Notes: a model not told the origin generated them from the letters alone. 64,000 bases of DNA from Cyclobacteriaceae bacterium (GCA_016786495.1 JAEUUJ010000090.1:1-64000); one strand, 5' to 3'. Positions 27,785 to 38,907 are shown, counted from the first letter of the stretch. Made by a program: numbers and translations.

Positions 27785-28909
27785 ATGGCGAAGAGAGACT
27801 TTTACGAAATACTGGGCGTAAGCAAAGGCGCAACTCCGGAAGAGATCAAGAAAGCATACCGGAAGGTGGCTATTCAGTTTCACCCCGATAAAAATCCGGG
27901 CAACAAAGAAGCTGAAGAAAAATTCAAGGAAGCCGCCGAAGCCTACGAAGTACTGAGCAACCCGGAAAAACGCGCACAGTACGACCGCTTCGGCCATTCC
28001 CGACCCGGAAATGGCGGCTATGGTGGCGGCCAGCACATGAATATGGACGATATCTTCAGTCAGTTCGGAGATATTTTCGGAGGCGGTGGCGGCAGTCCGT
28101 TTGACAGCTTCTTCGGAGGCGGTGGCGGAGGGCGTAAGCGTCAGCGCAAAGGTTCAAACCTGCGCATCAAACTTAAGTTGACACTCGAAGAAATTGCGAA
28201 CGGTGTTGAAAAGAAGATCAAGGTAAACCGGCTCACCCAGGCGGAAGGCGTTACATTCAAAAACTGTACAACCTGTAACGGTACAGGACAAACGCGTAAG
28301 GTTGTAAACACCATGCTCGGGCAGATGGTATCAACCTCCACATGTCCGACATGTAACGGAGCCGGTCAGCTCATCGACAAAAAACCAAGTGGAGTCGACA
28401 GTTCCGGTCTTATTTCAAAAGAGGAAGTTATCTCCATCAAGATACCAGCCGGTGTTGCCGATGGCATGCAGTTGAGCATGTCGGGCAAGGGCAACGATGC
28501 TCCGGGCGGTGGAATTCCGGGCGATTTGCTGATCCTCATCGAGGAGCAGGAAGACACCCAGTTGAAGCGCGAAGGCAACAATGTCGTGTACGACCTATAC
28601 CTGAATTTTGTGGATGCCGCCCTCGGAACGAACGTTGAAGTTCCGTCTATCGGTGGCCGGGTAAAGATAAAAATTGAGCCTGGTACGCAGAGTGGCAAAA
28701 TTCTCCGCTTGCGCGGAAAAGGAATTAAGGACATCAACGGCTACGAAACCGGTGACCAGCTCGTGTATGTAAATGTCTGGACGCCTAAAAAGCTCACCCC
28801 CGAAGAAAAGACCAAGCTCGAAAGTCTGCGAAATTCACCGAATTTCGAGCCTAAGCCCGATGCCAGCGACAAAGGCTTCTTTGAGCGGATGAAGGAATTT
28901 TTTAACTGA
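27785..28909 (+). CDS. dnaJ: Chaperone DnaJ with a single zinc centre
   Basis: A 374-aa co-chaperone that delivers substrates to DnaK. The J domain spans residues 1-70 with HPDKNPG; a Gly-rich linker (about 75-115, GGYGGG, FGGGGG) follows; the two C-terminal beta domains end near 350. The cysteine region shows only two CxxCxGxG repeats, Cys161/Cys164 (CTTCNGTG) and Cys187/Cys190 (CPTCNGAG). Typical DnaJ has four; those kept here correspond to motifs 2 and 3, which form zinc centre II, whereas motifs 1 and 4 (centre I) are absent. The start is the ATG at 27785; a TTG two codons earlier is less likely. Confidence 0.94.
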   Translation: MAKRDFYEILGVSKGATPEEIKKAYRKVAIQFHPDKNPGNKEAEEKFKEAAEAYEVLSNPEKRAQYDRFGHSRPGNGGYGGGQHMNMDDIFSQFGDIFGGGGGSPFDSFFGGGGGGRKRQRKGSNLRIKLKLTLEEIANGVEKKIKVNRLTQAEGVTFKNCTTCNGTGQTRKVVNTMLGQMVSTSTCPTCNGAGQLIDKKPSGVDSSGLISKEEVISIKIPAGVADGMQLSMSGKGNDAPGGGIPGDLLILIEEQEDTQLKREGNNVVYDLYLNFVDAALGTNVEVPSIGGRVKIKIEPGTQSGKILRLRGKGIKDINGYETGDQLVYVNVWTPKKLTPEEKTKLESLRNSPNFEPKPDASDKGFFERMKEFFN

Positions 28910-28933
28910 TTTTACGCAACCTTACTGCATTTC

Positions 28934-28979
28934 AATCGTTTGTACCCTCTATTGGGGTAATTTTTAACGATTTTTTAAT
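28934..28979 (+). terminator. Probable terminator after dnaJ
   Basis: Nested arms AATCGTT (28934-28940)/AACGATT (28966-28972) and TACCC/GGGTA form a bulged hairpin followed by TTTT. It lies 25 bases after the dnaJ stop. Confidence 0.5.
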
Positions 28980-29028
28980 AATTCTTACACTCCGCAACCC
29001 CACAGGTTGTGCTTCGTAAGTATTCAGC

Positions 29029-29928
29029 ATGCAGAAGAAGTTTCTAGGACTTACAGTTTTGGCGGTTGCAGTTGCGGGGATGTCCTATGGGCAGATCAAA
29101 AAGCAATTCTCCGTTGACGATGCCCCTTCCTGCAACAAAATCAAGCTCAAATTACAGGCTAACAGCGGTACCTGCTTTATCAAGCCCAGTCATAACCCCG
29201 AAATCCTCAGCGTTTTCAGCAATCAAACCGAAAACAACTATTCTCACCAGTTCGTAAAGGAAATCAACGGTAAAGTCTGCGAGGTCACGCTTTCGCTGGA
29301 AGAGAACGAATCCGGAAGCTTAAGCCAGACGGTTTCGTCACGCATGTTTGGTTCCGAAAGACCGGAACAGGAAAAGTTCTGGAAGATGTACCTGACGGAA
29401 GCCAAGCCCTACTCGCTGGAACTGAATTACGGTGTCGGTAGCGCCAATGTGGACCTTTCCGGGCTGGCCATCAAAACACTTAAAATCAACACAGGAAGTG
29501 CCGATGTAAACATTGGCTACCATTCCGGGCTTGAAAACCTGGTGGAGATGGACACTTTTTCGGTGCGGGTTGACCTCGGTTCGGTAAACGCCAAGAACCT
29601 CAGTCTGGCGAGAACAAAATATGTGGTTGCTAACGTAGGCTTCGGAAACGTGATGCTCGATTTGAGTACTGCCCCGCAGGTTGCCAATCACATCAAGGGA
29701 AGCGTAGGTGCCGGTAACCTGGTGATCCTGCTGCCTTCCGATGATTCCGTACCGGTGTTAGTTCACGTAAAAGACTCATGGCTGTGCAGCGTTGAGCTGA
29801 CGGATGATTTGAAAGAAACCGCTCCGAACACGTATGCAAACGCAGCGTACGCCAAAAACCCTAAGAAAGCCCTCACGTTCGACCTCGATGTGTCGTTGGG
29901 GAATATCGTTTTTAAGGAAAAGCCCTAA
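29029..29928 (+). CDS. Secreted toastrack (DUF4097-like) beta-helix protein
   Basis: A 299-aa exported protein (signal peptide 1-21, ending SYGQ). From about residue 130 it shows short repeating beta units, LELNYGVGSANVDLS, LKINTGSADVNIGY, RVDLGSVNAKNLSL, VVANVGFGNVMLDLS and GSVGAGNLVILLP, each with a G-S/G-x-(A/V)-(N/D)-V turn. This is the toastrack pattern of DUF4097/LiaF-like C-terminal domains, sensor or scaffold parts in envelope systems. No enzyme motif is present. It has no operon partner: dnaJ ends before it with a terminator and the ABC gene after it has its own palindrome. Function unknown. Confidence 0.65.
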   Translation: MQKKFLGLTVLAVAVAGMSYGQIKKQFSVDDAPSCNKIKLKLQANSGTCFIKPSHNPEILSVFSNQTENNYSHQFVKEINGKVCEVTLSLEENESGSLSQTVSSRMFGSERPEQEKFWKMYLTEAKPYSLELNYGVGSANVDLSGLAIKTLKINTGSADVNIGYHSGLENLVEMDTFSVRVDLGSVNAKNLSLARTKYVVANVGFGNVMLDLSTAPQVANHIKGSVGAGNLVILLPSDDSVPVLVHVKDSWLCSVELTDDLKETAPNTYANAAYAKNPKKALTFDLDVSLGNIVFKEKP

Positions 29929-29958
29929 GCTTCCCGCTCCCAAACTGTAATTACTTCC

Positions 29959-29993
29959 TATATTTTGACACTAATCGACTAGTTCAAAATATA
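29959..29993. repeat. Palindromic operator-like element upstream of the ABC transporter
   Basis: A perfect 10-bp inverted repeat, TATATTTTGA (29959-29968) and TCAAAATATA (29984-29993), encloses a second pair ACTA/TAGT offset by one base, giving 14 pairs in all. It ends 5 bases before the GTG start at 29999. Both arms contain a TATATTTTG resembling the -7 consensus (one extra base). No T tract follows, so it is more likely an operator/promoter than a terminator. Confidence 0.6.
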
Positions 29994-29998
29994 AACCT

Positions 29999-30943
29999 GT
30001 GGAAGCACTCTCCGTAAAAAATGTGACCAAGCGATACACAAACCATGTAGCGCTTGACAACGTAAGCATTACCATTCCGCAAAAAAGCATCTATGGTTTG
30101 CTTGGCCCTAACGGTGCCGGAAAAACAACTCTCATTCGGATCATTAACCAGATTATCAATCGCGATTCGGGCGACATCACGCTTTTTGGCGAGCCGCTCA
30201 ACGAGAAGCACGTGGGCGTAATCGGGTACCTTCCGGAAGAACGCGGGTTGTATAAGAAACTTAAGATAGGCGACCAGCTTCTTTACCTGGCTCAGCTGAA
30301 AGGCATGAGCCGTGCGCAAGCGCTGGAAAAAAGCAAAGCGTGGTTAAAGAAATTCCAGGTTACCGACTGGTGGGATAAAAAAGTTGAAGACCTCAGTAAA
30401 GGGATGGCGCAGAAGGTACAGTTCATCAGCACCGTGATGCACGAGCCTAAGCTGATTATTCTGGATGAACCGTTTTCAGGGTTCGACCCGGTAAATGCTA
30501 AATTGATTACCGAAGAGATTCTCGCGCTTCGCGACAGGGGTTCAACCATTATCTTCTCTACCCACCGTATGGAAACCGTAGAAGACCTGTGTGATGACAT
30601 TGCGTTGATCAATAAGTCGAAGAAAATTCTGGAAGGTTCCAAAAAGCAGGTAAAAGATCAGTTCCGTTCCAATACGTTTCTGGTAGAGCATCATGGAAAC
30701 AATTTCGCACTTGACCCATCGCGCTATGAAATTGTCAGGCAGCAGGTGATCGAAGGCGATTTGTATGCCACTACACTCAAGGCGCAAACGGGAATTAAGC
30801 CGAATCAGGTTATCCGTGAGTTAATTGAGAAAACTGAACTTAGCAGCTTCCAGGAAAAGCTTCCGAGCATGGCCGATATTTTTATCGGATTGGTGCAGGG
30901 TGAAGATGAAGATGCACTCCGCAAACATTTACAGGAAGTTTAA
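29999..30943 (+). CDS. ABC transporter ATP-binding protein (NatA-like)
   Basis: A 314-aa ATPase. Walker A GPNGAGKTT is at residues 36-44, the signature LSKGMAQKVQFI in the middle and Walker B LIILDEPFSGFDP follows, then the H-loop STHRME. The C-terminal 90 residues are an extension common to NatA and other ABC-2 exporters. GTG is the only credible start (MEALSVKNVTKRY aligns with the family). The permease gene follows after 20 bases. Substrate unknown; NatAB homologues export sodium or act in stress resistance. The large palindrome upstream suggests repressor control. Confidence 0.9.
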   Translation: MEALSVKNVTKRYTNHVALDNVSITIPQKSIYGLLGPNGAGKTTLIRIINQIINRDSGDITLFGEPLNEKHVGVIGYLPEERGLYKKLKIGDQLLYLAQLKGMSRAQALEKSKAWLKKFQVTDWWDKKVEDLSKGMAQKVQFISTVMHEPKLIILDEPFSGFDPVNAKLITEEILALRDRGSTIIFSTHRMETVEDLCDDIALINKSKKILEGSKKQVKDQFRSNTFLVEHHGNNFALDPSRYEIVRQQVIEGDLYATTLKAQTGIKPNQVIRELIEKTELSSFQEKLPSMADIFIGLVQGEDEDALRKHLQEV

Positions 30944-30963
30944 TCATTTAAGAATCTACTGCC

Positions 30964-32301
30964 ATGAATAAGATATTACTCATCATACAGCGTGAATTTT
31001 TAAACCGCGTTCAAAAGAAATCGTTCCTGCTTACCACCATTCTGGTGCCGTTGATCTTCCCGGCCATCATGGGTGTCATGATTTACATCGTGGTTAAGCA
31101 ATCGGAGGTAACGACCGTGAAAACGGTTCAGGTATTAGACGACAGCCACAAGTTCACATTCAAAGACACAAAAGATTTTAAGTTTACGGTTATCACGGGC
31201 TCGCTTGACGCAGCCAAAGTTGCTTACGATTCGTCGGGTGATTTCGGGCTGGTGTATATCCCTCCGTTTGAAATCAGCGATCCGAAAGGATTTACGCTGC
31301 TTTCGCACGAAAATCCAACGTTGGAACAAATCGGCAGCCTGGAGGGATATTTTGAAGATCAGGTTCGCAACATGAAACTTCAGCAATACAAAGTCGATCA
31401 GGCGACACTTGATGCCCTCAAAACCGATATTGAAATCCGTCAGGTAACGAAGGACGCAACCACCGGAGAAGAAAAATCGAGCAGTTCGGGGTTGATTTAC
31501 GGAGTTGGTTTCGTACTCGGGATCTTGATTTACATGTTCGTGCTGATTTACGGTATTCAGATTATGCAGGGCGTGATTGACGAAAAAACATCGAAAGTTG
31601 TTGAGGTGATCGTTTCGTCTGTGAAACCATTCCAGTTGATGCTGGGAAAAATTATCGGTATCGCATCGGTAGGCTTATTACAATTCACCATCTGGATCGT
31701 ACTCAGCTTTGGTGTAACATCAAGTGTGCTGGCTTACTTCGGATTGAATACTCCGCAGAAACAAATGATGGAGCAGGTTTCAAAACAGGTTGATCAGGCA
31801 GACCAAAACTCAATGGAGAGCAAAGCGGCTAAAAATGAAGATCTGCAGAAAATGATTTTCAACTGGAGCCAGCTTCCGCTAGCAAAAATTGCCGCGGTCT
31901 TTGTGTTCTTTTTCCTGGGTGGCTACCTGCTGTACGGCTCGTTGTTCGCAGCGGTAGGTTCCGCAGTAGACTCGATACAAGACGCTCAGCAATTTCAATT
32001 TCCGATAACGTTACCCCTCCTGATCGGGTATATGAGTTTGTTCATTATTGTGTTGAGAGATCCCAATAGCACGGCAAGTTTTTGGTTATCAATCATTCCG
32101 TTTACCTCTCCCGTAGCCATGGTTGGTCGTATCGCCTCCGGAGTACCTGCGTGGGAACTGGCCTTGTCGATGGGCCTACTCATCGCCGGGTTCCTGTTCA
32201 CAACCTGGGTTGCCGGCCGCATCTACCGCGTGGGAATTCTCATGACGGGCACAAAAGTGAATTACAAAGTATTGGCCAAGTGGTTTATGACCAAACAATA
32301 A
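30964..32301 (+). CDS. ABC-2 type transporter permease (NatB-like)
   Basis: A 445-aa membrane protein: a first helix at about 20-45, a large extracytoplasmic domain (50-175) and five or six helices to the end. The N-terminus IIQREFLNRVQKKSFLLTTI and the segment GVIDEKTSKVVEVIVSSVKPFQLMLGKIIG are typical of NatB/ABC-2 permeases. It forms the exporter with the upstream ATPase, probably as a homodimer. A strong terminator follows, so this is a two-gene operon. Confidence 0.88.
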   Translation: MNKILLIIQREFLNRVQKKSFLLTTILVPLIFPAIMGVMIYIVVKQSEVTTVKTVQVLDDSHKFTFKDTKDFKFTVITGSLDAAKVAYDSSGDFGLVYIPPFEISDPKGFTLLSHENPTLEQIGSLEGYFEDQVRNMKLQQYKVDQATLDALKTDIEIRQVTKDATTGEEKSSSSGLIYGVGFVLGILIYMFVLIYGIQIMQGVIDEKTSKVVEVIVSSVKPFQLMLGKIIGIASVGLLQFTIWIVLSFGVTSSVLAYFGLNTPQKQMMEQVSKQVDQADQNSMESKAAKNEDLQKMIFNWSQLPLAKIAAVFVFFFLGGYLLYGSLFAAVGSAVDSIQDAQQFQFPITLPLLIGYMSLFIIVLRDPNSTASFWLSIIPFTSPVAMVGRIASGVPAWELALSMGLLIAGFLFTTWVAGRIYRVGILMTGTKVNYKVLAKWFMTKQ

Positions 32302-32320
32302 GGGTTTAGGGCCTTCGTTT

Positions 32321-32349
32321 AAAAACCGGATCAACAGTCCGGTTTTTTT
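32321..32349 (+). terminator. Terminator after the ABC transporter operon
   Basis: Perfect 10-bp stem AAAAACCGGA/TCCGGTTTTT with a 7-base loop and a following T tract. Confidence 0.85.
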
Positions 32350-32367
32350 ATTTACTTTTCTACTCAC

Positions 32368-33585
32368 ATGCCGCGGCTCGCTCCCACCATCGATTTCTAC
32401 CGCAACAACTCCAAAATCAAATGGATTGTACTCGCCATATCCATTTTGATCAGTGCGGGATCGATTTTCTATACCGAACGACTGGTAAGTCAACTCAAGG
32501 AGCGCGAAAAACAGCAGGTGATCTTATTCGCGAAAGCAATTGAATACACCATCAACGAAGGCTACGATGTAAACATAAACTTCGTATCGGAAGAGATTAT
32601 TAATAAAAACAACTCCATTCCTACCATCCTGATTGACGATCACGAAAAGGTTACCACGATGAGAAACGTGGAAATCGATTCATCCAAAAATCAGGCGGCC
32701 ATCGATCAGCAGATCCGCGATGAAATCGAGATTATGGCAGCAACGTACGAGCCGATTATTATCGTACTGAGGGATCCCTCCCAAAACAATGAAGTTTTCG
32801 GTCAGCAGAAATTATACTACAAGAATTCCTTTTTGCTTACGCAGATCAATGCATATCCATACATCCAGCTTTCAGTAATCGCCATCTTCGGAATCATTTC
32901 CTACCTAGCCTTCAACTTCTCACGCATGGCAGAACAAAACCGGGTGTGGGTGGGATTGGCCAAAGAAACTGCGCATCAGTTGGGAACTCCACTATCGTCA
33001 CTGATGGCGTGGATGGAAGTGTTGCGGGATGATCCCGACTTAAAAAACAAAGGCATCGCAGACGAGCTTGAAAAAGATATTCGCAAGCTCACGGTAGTAA
33101 CCGAGCGCTTTTCGAGTATCGGTTCGGTACCCACCCTCCGCCAGGAAAACGTTGTCGCACTGGTGAATACGGTTGTCAATTACCTGCGCCCGCGCATTTC
33201 ATCGAAAGTTAAAATGGACGTGTTCACGCTATCGGAGAATATCCAGGTGATGGTGCATCCTCCGCTGTTTGAGTGGGTGATCGAAAATCTTTGTAAAAAT
33301 GCCGTGGATGCCATCGGGGGCTCCGGAACCATCGCCATTAAAATCCTCCGCGGAAGCGACAGCAAAGTGTTCATCGATATCTCTGATACCGGCAAAGGAA
33401 TTCCGAGGTCAAAAATTTCGATGGTTTTCCGGCCCGGGTTTACCACCAAGAAACGCGGCTGGGGGCTCGGGCTCACGCTCGCCAAACGAATTATCGAATC
33501 GTACCACAACGGCAAAATTTTCGTGAAATCGTCGGAGGAAAATCAGGGCACAACCTTCCGGATTGCACTGAACACCGTTTCGTGA
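32368..33585 (+). CDS. Orphan sensor histidine kinase
   Basis: A 405-aa membrane kinase. Helix 1 is at about 18-38, the periplasmic sensor at 40-165 (no known fold), helix 2 near 168-190. The H-box is ETAHQLGTPLSSLMAW with phospho-acceptor His203; HQLGTP instead of HELRTP is frequent in Bacteroidota kinases. N box ENLCKNAVDA, G1 DTGKGIP, F/G2 FRPGFTTKKRGWGLGLTL complete the ATPase. No response regulator is adjacent and no receiver domain is present, so its partner is elsewhere. A weak AAAACGG/CCGTTTT hairpin (33587-33610) follows. Confidence 0.92.
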   Translation: MPRLAPTIDFYRNNSKIKWIVLAISILISAGSIFYTERLVSQLKEREKQQVILFAKAIEYTINEGYDVNINFVSEEIINKNNSIPTILIDDHEKVTTMRNVEIDSSKNQAAIDQQIRDEIEIMAATYEPIIIVLRDPSQNNEVFGQQKLYYKNSFLLTQINAYPYIQLSVIAIFGIISYLAFNFSRMAEQNRVWVGLAKETAHQLGTPLSSLMAWMEVLRDDPDLKNKGIADELEKDIRKLTVVTERFSSIGSVPTLRQENVVALVNTVVNYLRPRISSKVKMDVFTLSENIQVMVHPPLFEWVIENLCKNAVDAIGGSGTIAIKILRGSDSKVFIDISDTGKGIPRSKISMVFRPGFTTKKRGWGLGLTLAKRIIESYHNGKIFVKSSEENQGTTFRIALNTVS

Positions 33586-33586
33586 A

Positions 33587-35252
<1,666 letters not shown>

Positions 35253-35270
35253 TTTAACAATCAGAAAATG

Positions 35271-35332
35271 TGGTGATTTCACAATGGCAATCACCAAAAA
35301 CGTTAAATCGTTAAATCGTTAAATTATTAAAT
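35271..35332 (+). repeat. Hairpin and tandem 8-mers in the atpD-atpC gap
   Basis: TGGTGATT (35271-35278) pairs with AATCACCA (35289-35296); it is followed by CGTTAAAT three times in tandem (35301-35324) and a fourth degenerate copy TATTAAAT (35325-35332). The block ends 7 bases before the atpC ATG. It could set the beta:epsilon ratio by processing or ribosome access. Confidence 0.6.
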
Positions 35333-35339
35333 TGAGTTT

Positions 35340-35585
35340 ATGCATTTAGAAATATTAACACCTGAAAAAAAGATCTTCGAAGGCGATGTAACGCTTGCTA
35401 CGTTTCCGGGCGAGAATGGCTCTTTCCAGGTGATGGACAATCACGCTCCACTGATCGGCTTGCTGAAAGAAGGCGTTGTGGAATACAAAGCTTCCAAATC
35501 AGCATCTGCCAACCTGGTAATTACCGGTGGCGTGGTTGAAGTTTTGAAGAACAAAGTGATTCTGCTTGCGGATGGCGTGAAGTAG
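35340..35585 (+). CDS. atpC: F0F1 ATP synthase subunit epsilon, short form
   Basis: An 81-aa protein comprising only the N-terminal beta-sandwich: MHLEILTPEKKIFEGDV, FPGENGSFQVMDNHAPLIGLLKEG and VVITGGVVEVLKNKV-like strands. The C-terminal helical hairpin of E. coli epsilon (about 139 aa), which inhibits ATP hydrolysis and binds ATP, is missing. Short epsilons occur in other Bacteroidota, so this is not a fragment. Co-transcribed with atpD. Confidence 0.95.
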   Translation: MHLEILTPEKKIFEGDVTLATFPGENGSFQVMDNHAPLIGLLKEGVVEYKASKSASANLVITGGVVEVLKNKVILLADGVK

Positions 35586-35605
35586 CGCTTCGCTTCAAGA
35601 AAAAA

Positions 35606-35637
35606 ATAAAAGGGATGTAAACGCATCCCTTTTTTAT
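35606..35637. terminator. Bidirectional terminator after atpC
   Basis: Perfect 10-bp stem AAAAGGGATG/CATCCCTTTT, 6-base loop, flanked by A and T tracts; it separates atpC from the converging membrane protein gene. Confidence 0.88.
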
Positions 35638-35659
35638 TGCTCGTTTTTTCGTGTAACGT

Positions 35660-35971
35660 TCAAGTCTCTTTACGTTTCCTGGAAAAAATCCGGCTGAAGA
35701 AGCGCTTCTCGAATTCCCAGAAAAATTTGAACTGACCGAAAATGAATCCGTAGGCCAACAGGAAAATGTTGTATACCGGGAAAATTAAAATCCAGTATAA
35801 AATTGTTGCCCAAACGGGCTTTTCGCCTTCGGGATACCAGTATTCAAATAAAGGCTGTTTGATAAACAGTACCGTTAAGCCCGTGCAGGCGAATACAATC
35901 AGGATTACGACCACCGTCCAGGTGTTCTTAACATGCCAGCGAGTCTTAAGCTTGTTTGTCCAGGTGGCCAT
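35660..35971 (-). CDS. Small two-helix membrane protein, DUF6787-like
   Basis: A 103-aa protein; the ATG at 35971 is preferred because it lies 4 bases after the rluA stop and gives the natural N-terminus MATWTNKLKTRWHVKN; upstream in-frame codons run inside rluA. Helices are at about 18-38 and 54-78, and the end FGQFKFFWEFEKRFFSR matches my memory of the DUF6787 family (F-G-Q-F-x-F-F-W-E-x-E-K). Role unknown. It is the last gene of prfC-rluA-this gene, all nearly abutting. Confidence 0.7.
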   Translation of the reverse strand: MATWTNKLKTRWHVKNTWTVVVILIVFACTGLTVLFIKQPLFEYWYPEGEKPVWATILYWILIFPVYNIFLLAYGFIFGQFKFFWEFEKRFFSRIFSRKRKET

Positions 35972-35975
35972 AAGG

Positions 35976-36671
35976 CTATTCGAAGTCCGAAAAATACTTC
36001 CAGAAACCATCATCCGGAAGGGCGGCCTCAACTTTCAGAACGTCCTTTTTCACAGGATGTATGAACTCCAGGCGTTTAGCATGAAGGTTTATACTTCTTC
36101 CGTCATTAATAATCTCTCCATAGCCATATTTTACATCGCCCCGGATCGGGCACCCCATAGAAGCCAACTGCACACGAATCTGATGCGGCCGGCCGGTGAC
36201 GGGCTTTACTTCCAGTAGCCAGTGCGATTGCGCGGTGCCTAAAACCCTATAGCTGAGCTCGGAGCGCAAGGCACCGGGAGTTTCTTTGGTGAAGAATGCA
36301 GTTTTGTTCTTCTTTTCATCTTTCAGCAGCCAGTGAACCAACGTGTCTGACTCTTTCCGCGGTTTGTTTTTAACGATAGCCCAATACGTCTTCCTCGTTT
36401 CCTTTTCACGGAACAAGGTGTTCATCCGTTCGAGTGATTTTGATGTCCTCGCAAAAACCACTACACCGCTTACCGGACGGTCGAGGCGGTGAACAACACC
36501 CAAAAAAACCGCTCCGGGTTTTTGATATTTTTCTTTGACATACTCCTTGCCAAGTTCAACCAGTGGCTTGTCGCCTGTTTCATCGCCCTGTACAAGAATG
36601 CCATTGGCTTTATTTACGATCAGCAGGTGATTGTCTTCATACAGAACCGAAAAACCATGCGGATCGGCCAT
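35976..36671 (-). CDS. RluA family pseudouridine synthase
   Basis: A 231-aa rRNA/tRNA pseudouridine synthase. The signature GVVHRLDRPVSGVVVFA has the catalytic Asp64. The C-terminal half has PVTGRPHQIRVQLASMGCPIRGD, also diagnostic. No S4 RNA-binding domain is present at the N-terminus, so it belongs to the short RluA/RluC-without-S4 type; the target base cannot be told. It starts 3 bases after prfC. Confidence 0.9.
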   Translation of the reverse strand: MADPHGFSVLYEDNHLLIVNKANGILVQGDETGDKPLVELGKEYVKEKYQKPGAVFLGVVHRLDRPVSGVVVFARTSKSLERMNTLFREKETRKTYWAIVKNKPRKESDTLVHWLLKDEKKNKTAFFTKETPGALRSELSYRVLGTAQSHWLLEVKPVTGRPHQIRVQLASMGCPIRGDVKYGYGEIINDGRSINLHAKRLEFIHPVKKDVLKVEAALPDDGFWKYFSDFE

Positions 36672-36674
36672 GCG

Positions 36675-38258
36675 TTAATCTTTAAATTCAGACGTAAAGT
36701 GGAAATGAATCTCCGGAAAGTTCTCCTGCACCATCTGCAACCAGCCCTTTGATTCAGCCATAAACACCAGCTTTCCATCTTTATCGCGGGCAATGTGGCG
36801 CTGCTTGGAGTCCAGAAATTCCTGAAGTTTCTTTTCGTTCGTGCTGCTGATCCAGCACGCCTTGTAAATACTCTGGTTGACGAACTGGACGGTAGCACCG
36901 TATTCATTCTTCAGGCGGAATTGAATTACTTCAAACTGAAGCGCACCGACCGTTCCGATAACTTTCTTATTCCCCAGTTCATAGGAAAACAACTGGGCAA
37001 CGCCTTCTTCCATGAGCTGAAGCAAACCTTTTTCAAGTTGCTTGCTCTTCATGGCGTCCATGTTCACTACCTCTTTGAAAATTTCAGGCGAAAAGCTTGG
37101 GATGCCCGTGTACATCAGGTCTTCCCCTTCGGTAAGCGTATCGCCAATTTTCAGGTTTCCGGTGTCGTATAAACCGACAATATCTCCCGGCCATGCTTCG
37201 TCAACGGTTTCCCGGTCCTGGGCCATAAATGCCGTGGCATTTGAAAAGCGTATGCCTTTATGCTGACGAACGTGGTGGTAGTTCGTGGCACGTTCAAATT
37301 TACCGGAACACACGCGTAAGAATGCAATACGGTTCCGGTGCTTGGGATCCATGTTTGCATGGATCTTAAAAATAAATCCTGAGAACTTCTTTTCATCCGG
37401 TACAACTTCCCGCACGGTTGTTTCGCGCGGTATCGGTGGCGGAGCGATGCGGATGAACGTATCGAGCAATTCCCGTACACCAAAGTTATTTACCGCACTT
37501 CCGAAAAACACCGGGGCAACTTTTCCATCCAGGTATTCCTGAACATTAAACTCGGGATACACACCTTCTATCAACTCGACATCGGCCCGGAGTTGCTTGG
37601 CGTAACTCTCCCCCACCAGCTTATCCAGTTCTTCGCTGTTGATGTCGGATACTTCAATAGATTCCTGTACGGTAACTTTACTTGGCGTAAACAGGTTTAG
37701 TTTCTTTTCATACAATGAGTAAACTCCTTTAAAGGTTTTACCCATGCTGATCGGCCAGCTAAGCGGCCGCACCTTAATATCCAGCTTTTCTTCTATCTCA
37801 TCGAGCAGATCAAACGGATCACGGCCTTCGCGGTCGAGTTTATTGATGAAGCAAAGCACAGGCGTGTTCCGCATGCGGCAGACTTCCATCAGTTTCTCTG
37901 TCTGAATCTCCACGCCCTTCACGCAATCAATCACCAGAATTACACTGTCGACTGCGGTTAATGTCCGGTAGGTATCTTCTGCAAAATCCTGGTGACCAGG
38001 TGTATCGAGCAGGTTGATTTTTATGTCTTTGTAATTGAAACCCATCACCGAGGTAGCTACCGAGATACCCCGTTGCTTCTCGATTTCCATCCAGTCGCTT
38101 CGTGCGTGATCTTTGATTTTGCTTGACTTCACCGCACCCGCCTTCTGGATCGCACCTCCGAAAAGCAGCAGTTTTTCCGTGAGTGTGGTTTTTCCGGCAT
38201 CGGGGTGGCTGATGATTCCAAACGTTCTGCGTTTCGCTATTTCCTGTTCTAAAGTCAT
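36675..38258 (-). CDS. prfC: Peptide chain release factor 3
   Basis: A 527-aa translational GTPase that recycles RF1/RF2. G1 [17 protein letters not shown] is at residues 16-33; [28 protein letters not shown] and [11 protein letters not shown] give G2-G4. Length equals E. coli RF3 (529) and the RF3-specific FxMAQDRE region is present. It heads a minus-strand operon with rluA and a membrane protein gene. Confidence 0.97.
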   Translation of the reverse strand: MTLEQEIAKRRTFGIISHPDAGKTTLTEKLLLFGGAIQKAGAVKSSKIKDHARSDWMEIEKQRGISVATSVMGFNYKDIKINLLDTPGHQDFAEDTYRTLTAVDSVILVIDCVKGVEIQTEKLMEVCRMRNTPVLCFINKLDREGRDPFDLLDEIEEKLDIKVRPLSWPISMGKTFKGVYSLYEKKLNLFTPSKVTVQESIEVSDINSEELDKLVGESYAKQLRADVELIEGVYPEFNVQEYLDGKVAPVFFGSAVNNFGVRELLDTFIRIAPPPIPRETTVREVVPDEKKFSGFIFKIHANMDPKHRNRIAFLRVCSGKFERATNYHHVRQHKGIRFSNATAFMAQDRETVDEAWPGDIVGLYDTGNLKIGDTLTEGEDLMYTGIPSFSPEIFKEVVNMDAMKSKQLEKGLLQLMEEGVAQLFSYELGNKKVIGTVGALQFEVIQFRLKNEYGATVQFVNQSIYKACWISSTNEKKLQEFLDSKQRHIARDKDGKLVFMAESKGWLQMVQENFPEIHFHFTSEFKD

Positions 38259-38297
38259 TATCTTCGAATACCTGTATTGAAAAGAATCGCAAATAAC

Positions 38298-38897
38298 GTG
38301 AAAAAAATTGGTCTGTGGCTGGCTTTAATCTGCGTGTCACAAAGCGTCTTTGCACAAACCTTAGGCGTTCGCATGGGGATAAATTATGCTACCCAACTGA
38401 TAAAAGTTGATGGCGTAACGATTAATCCAAATTACCGGATCGGTGGCCTGGCTGCCATTACGCTGAATCTAGAGGAATCGGAAAAGGTTTCGGCACAACT
38501 TGAACTTTCTTATTCGCAGATGGGATTTGGCGTTACAAAAATCGGGAGTGAAAAAATTCCGGAGGGTGATTTCAAATACATGAAAATCGGTTGCCTTGCG
38601 AAGTACCATCTGCCACACTCCATTAATATCCATGCTGGAGGTGAACTCGGCTTTCAGTTTGAGTACCCGAAAGATTTGCGGTACCTGTATAATCCGGACT
38701 TTGGAGCTTTTGTTGGGGCAGAATATTACCCGGTGAAGCTTGCAGGCATCGGGGTGCGGTATTACTTTGGCTTTGCAGATGTTAATACCGGATCAGAAAG
38801 TAGTAATGCGCCAGTAGTAAAACAATTTAATCGGGCATTTCAGTTTTACCTGGCGTTCCGGTTTCCGGGTAAGCAGTTAAAGGAGATGGGATATTAA
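38298..38897 (+). CDS. Outer-membrane beta-barrel protein (PorT-like)
   Basis: A 199-aa exported protein. No ATG precedes the signal peptide: the GTG at 38298 ([15 protein letters not shown], ending VFAQ) is my choice; a TTG 7 codons upstream is also open. The mature part alternates amphipathic strands with turns ([84 protein letters not shown]) and ends FQFYLAFRF, typical of eight-strand barrels. It divides from prfC by 39 bases and precedes the TPR gene with a 10-base gap. Confidence 0.8.
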   Translation: MKKIGLWLALICVSQSVFAQTLGVRMGINYATQLIKVDGVTINPNYRIGGLAAITLNLEESEKVSAQLELSYSQMGFGVTKIGSEKIPEGDFKYMKIGCLAKYHLPHSINIHAGGELGFQFEYPKDLRYLYNPDFGAFVGAEYYPVKLAGIGVRYYFGFADVNTGSESSNAPVVKQFNRAFQFYLAFRFPGKQLKEMGY

Positions 38898-38907
38898 TGT
38901 AAAAAGA

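Noticed and set aside
32368-33585. Two-component operon
   Set aside because: No receiver-domain gene on either side; the next genes are an ABC permease and atpD.
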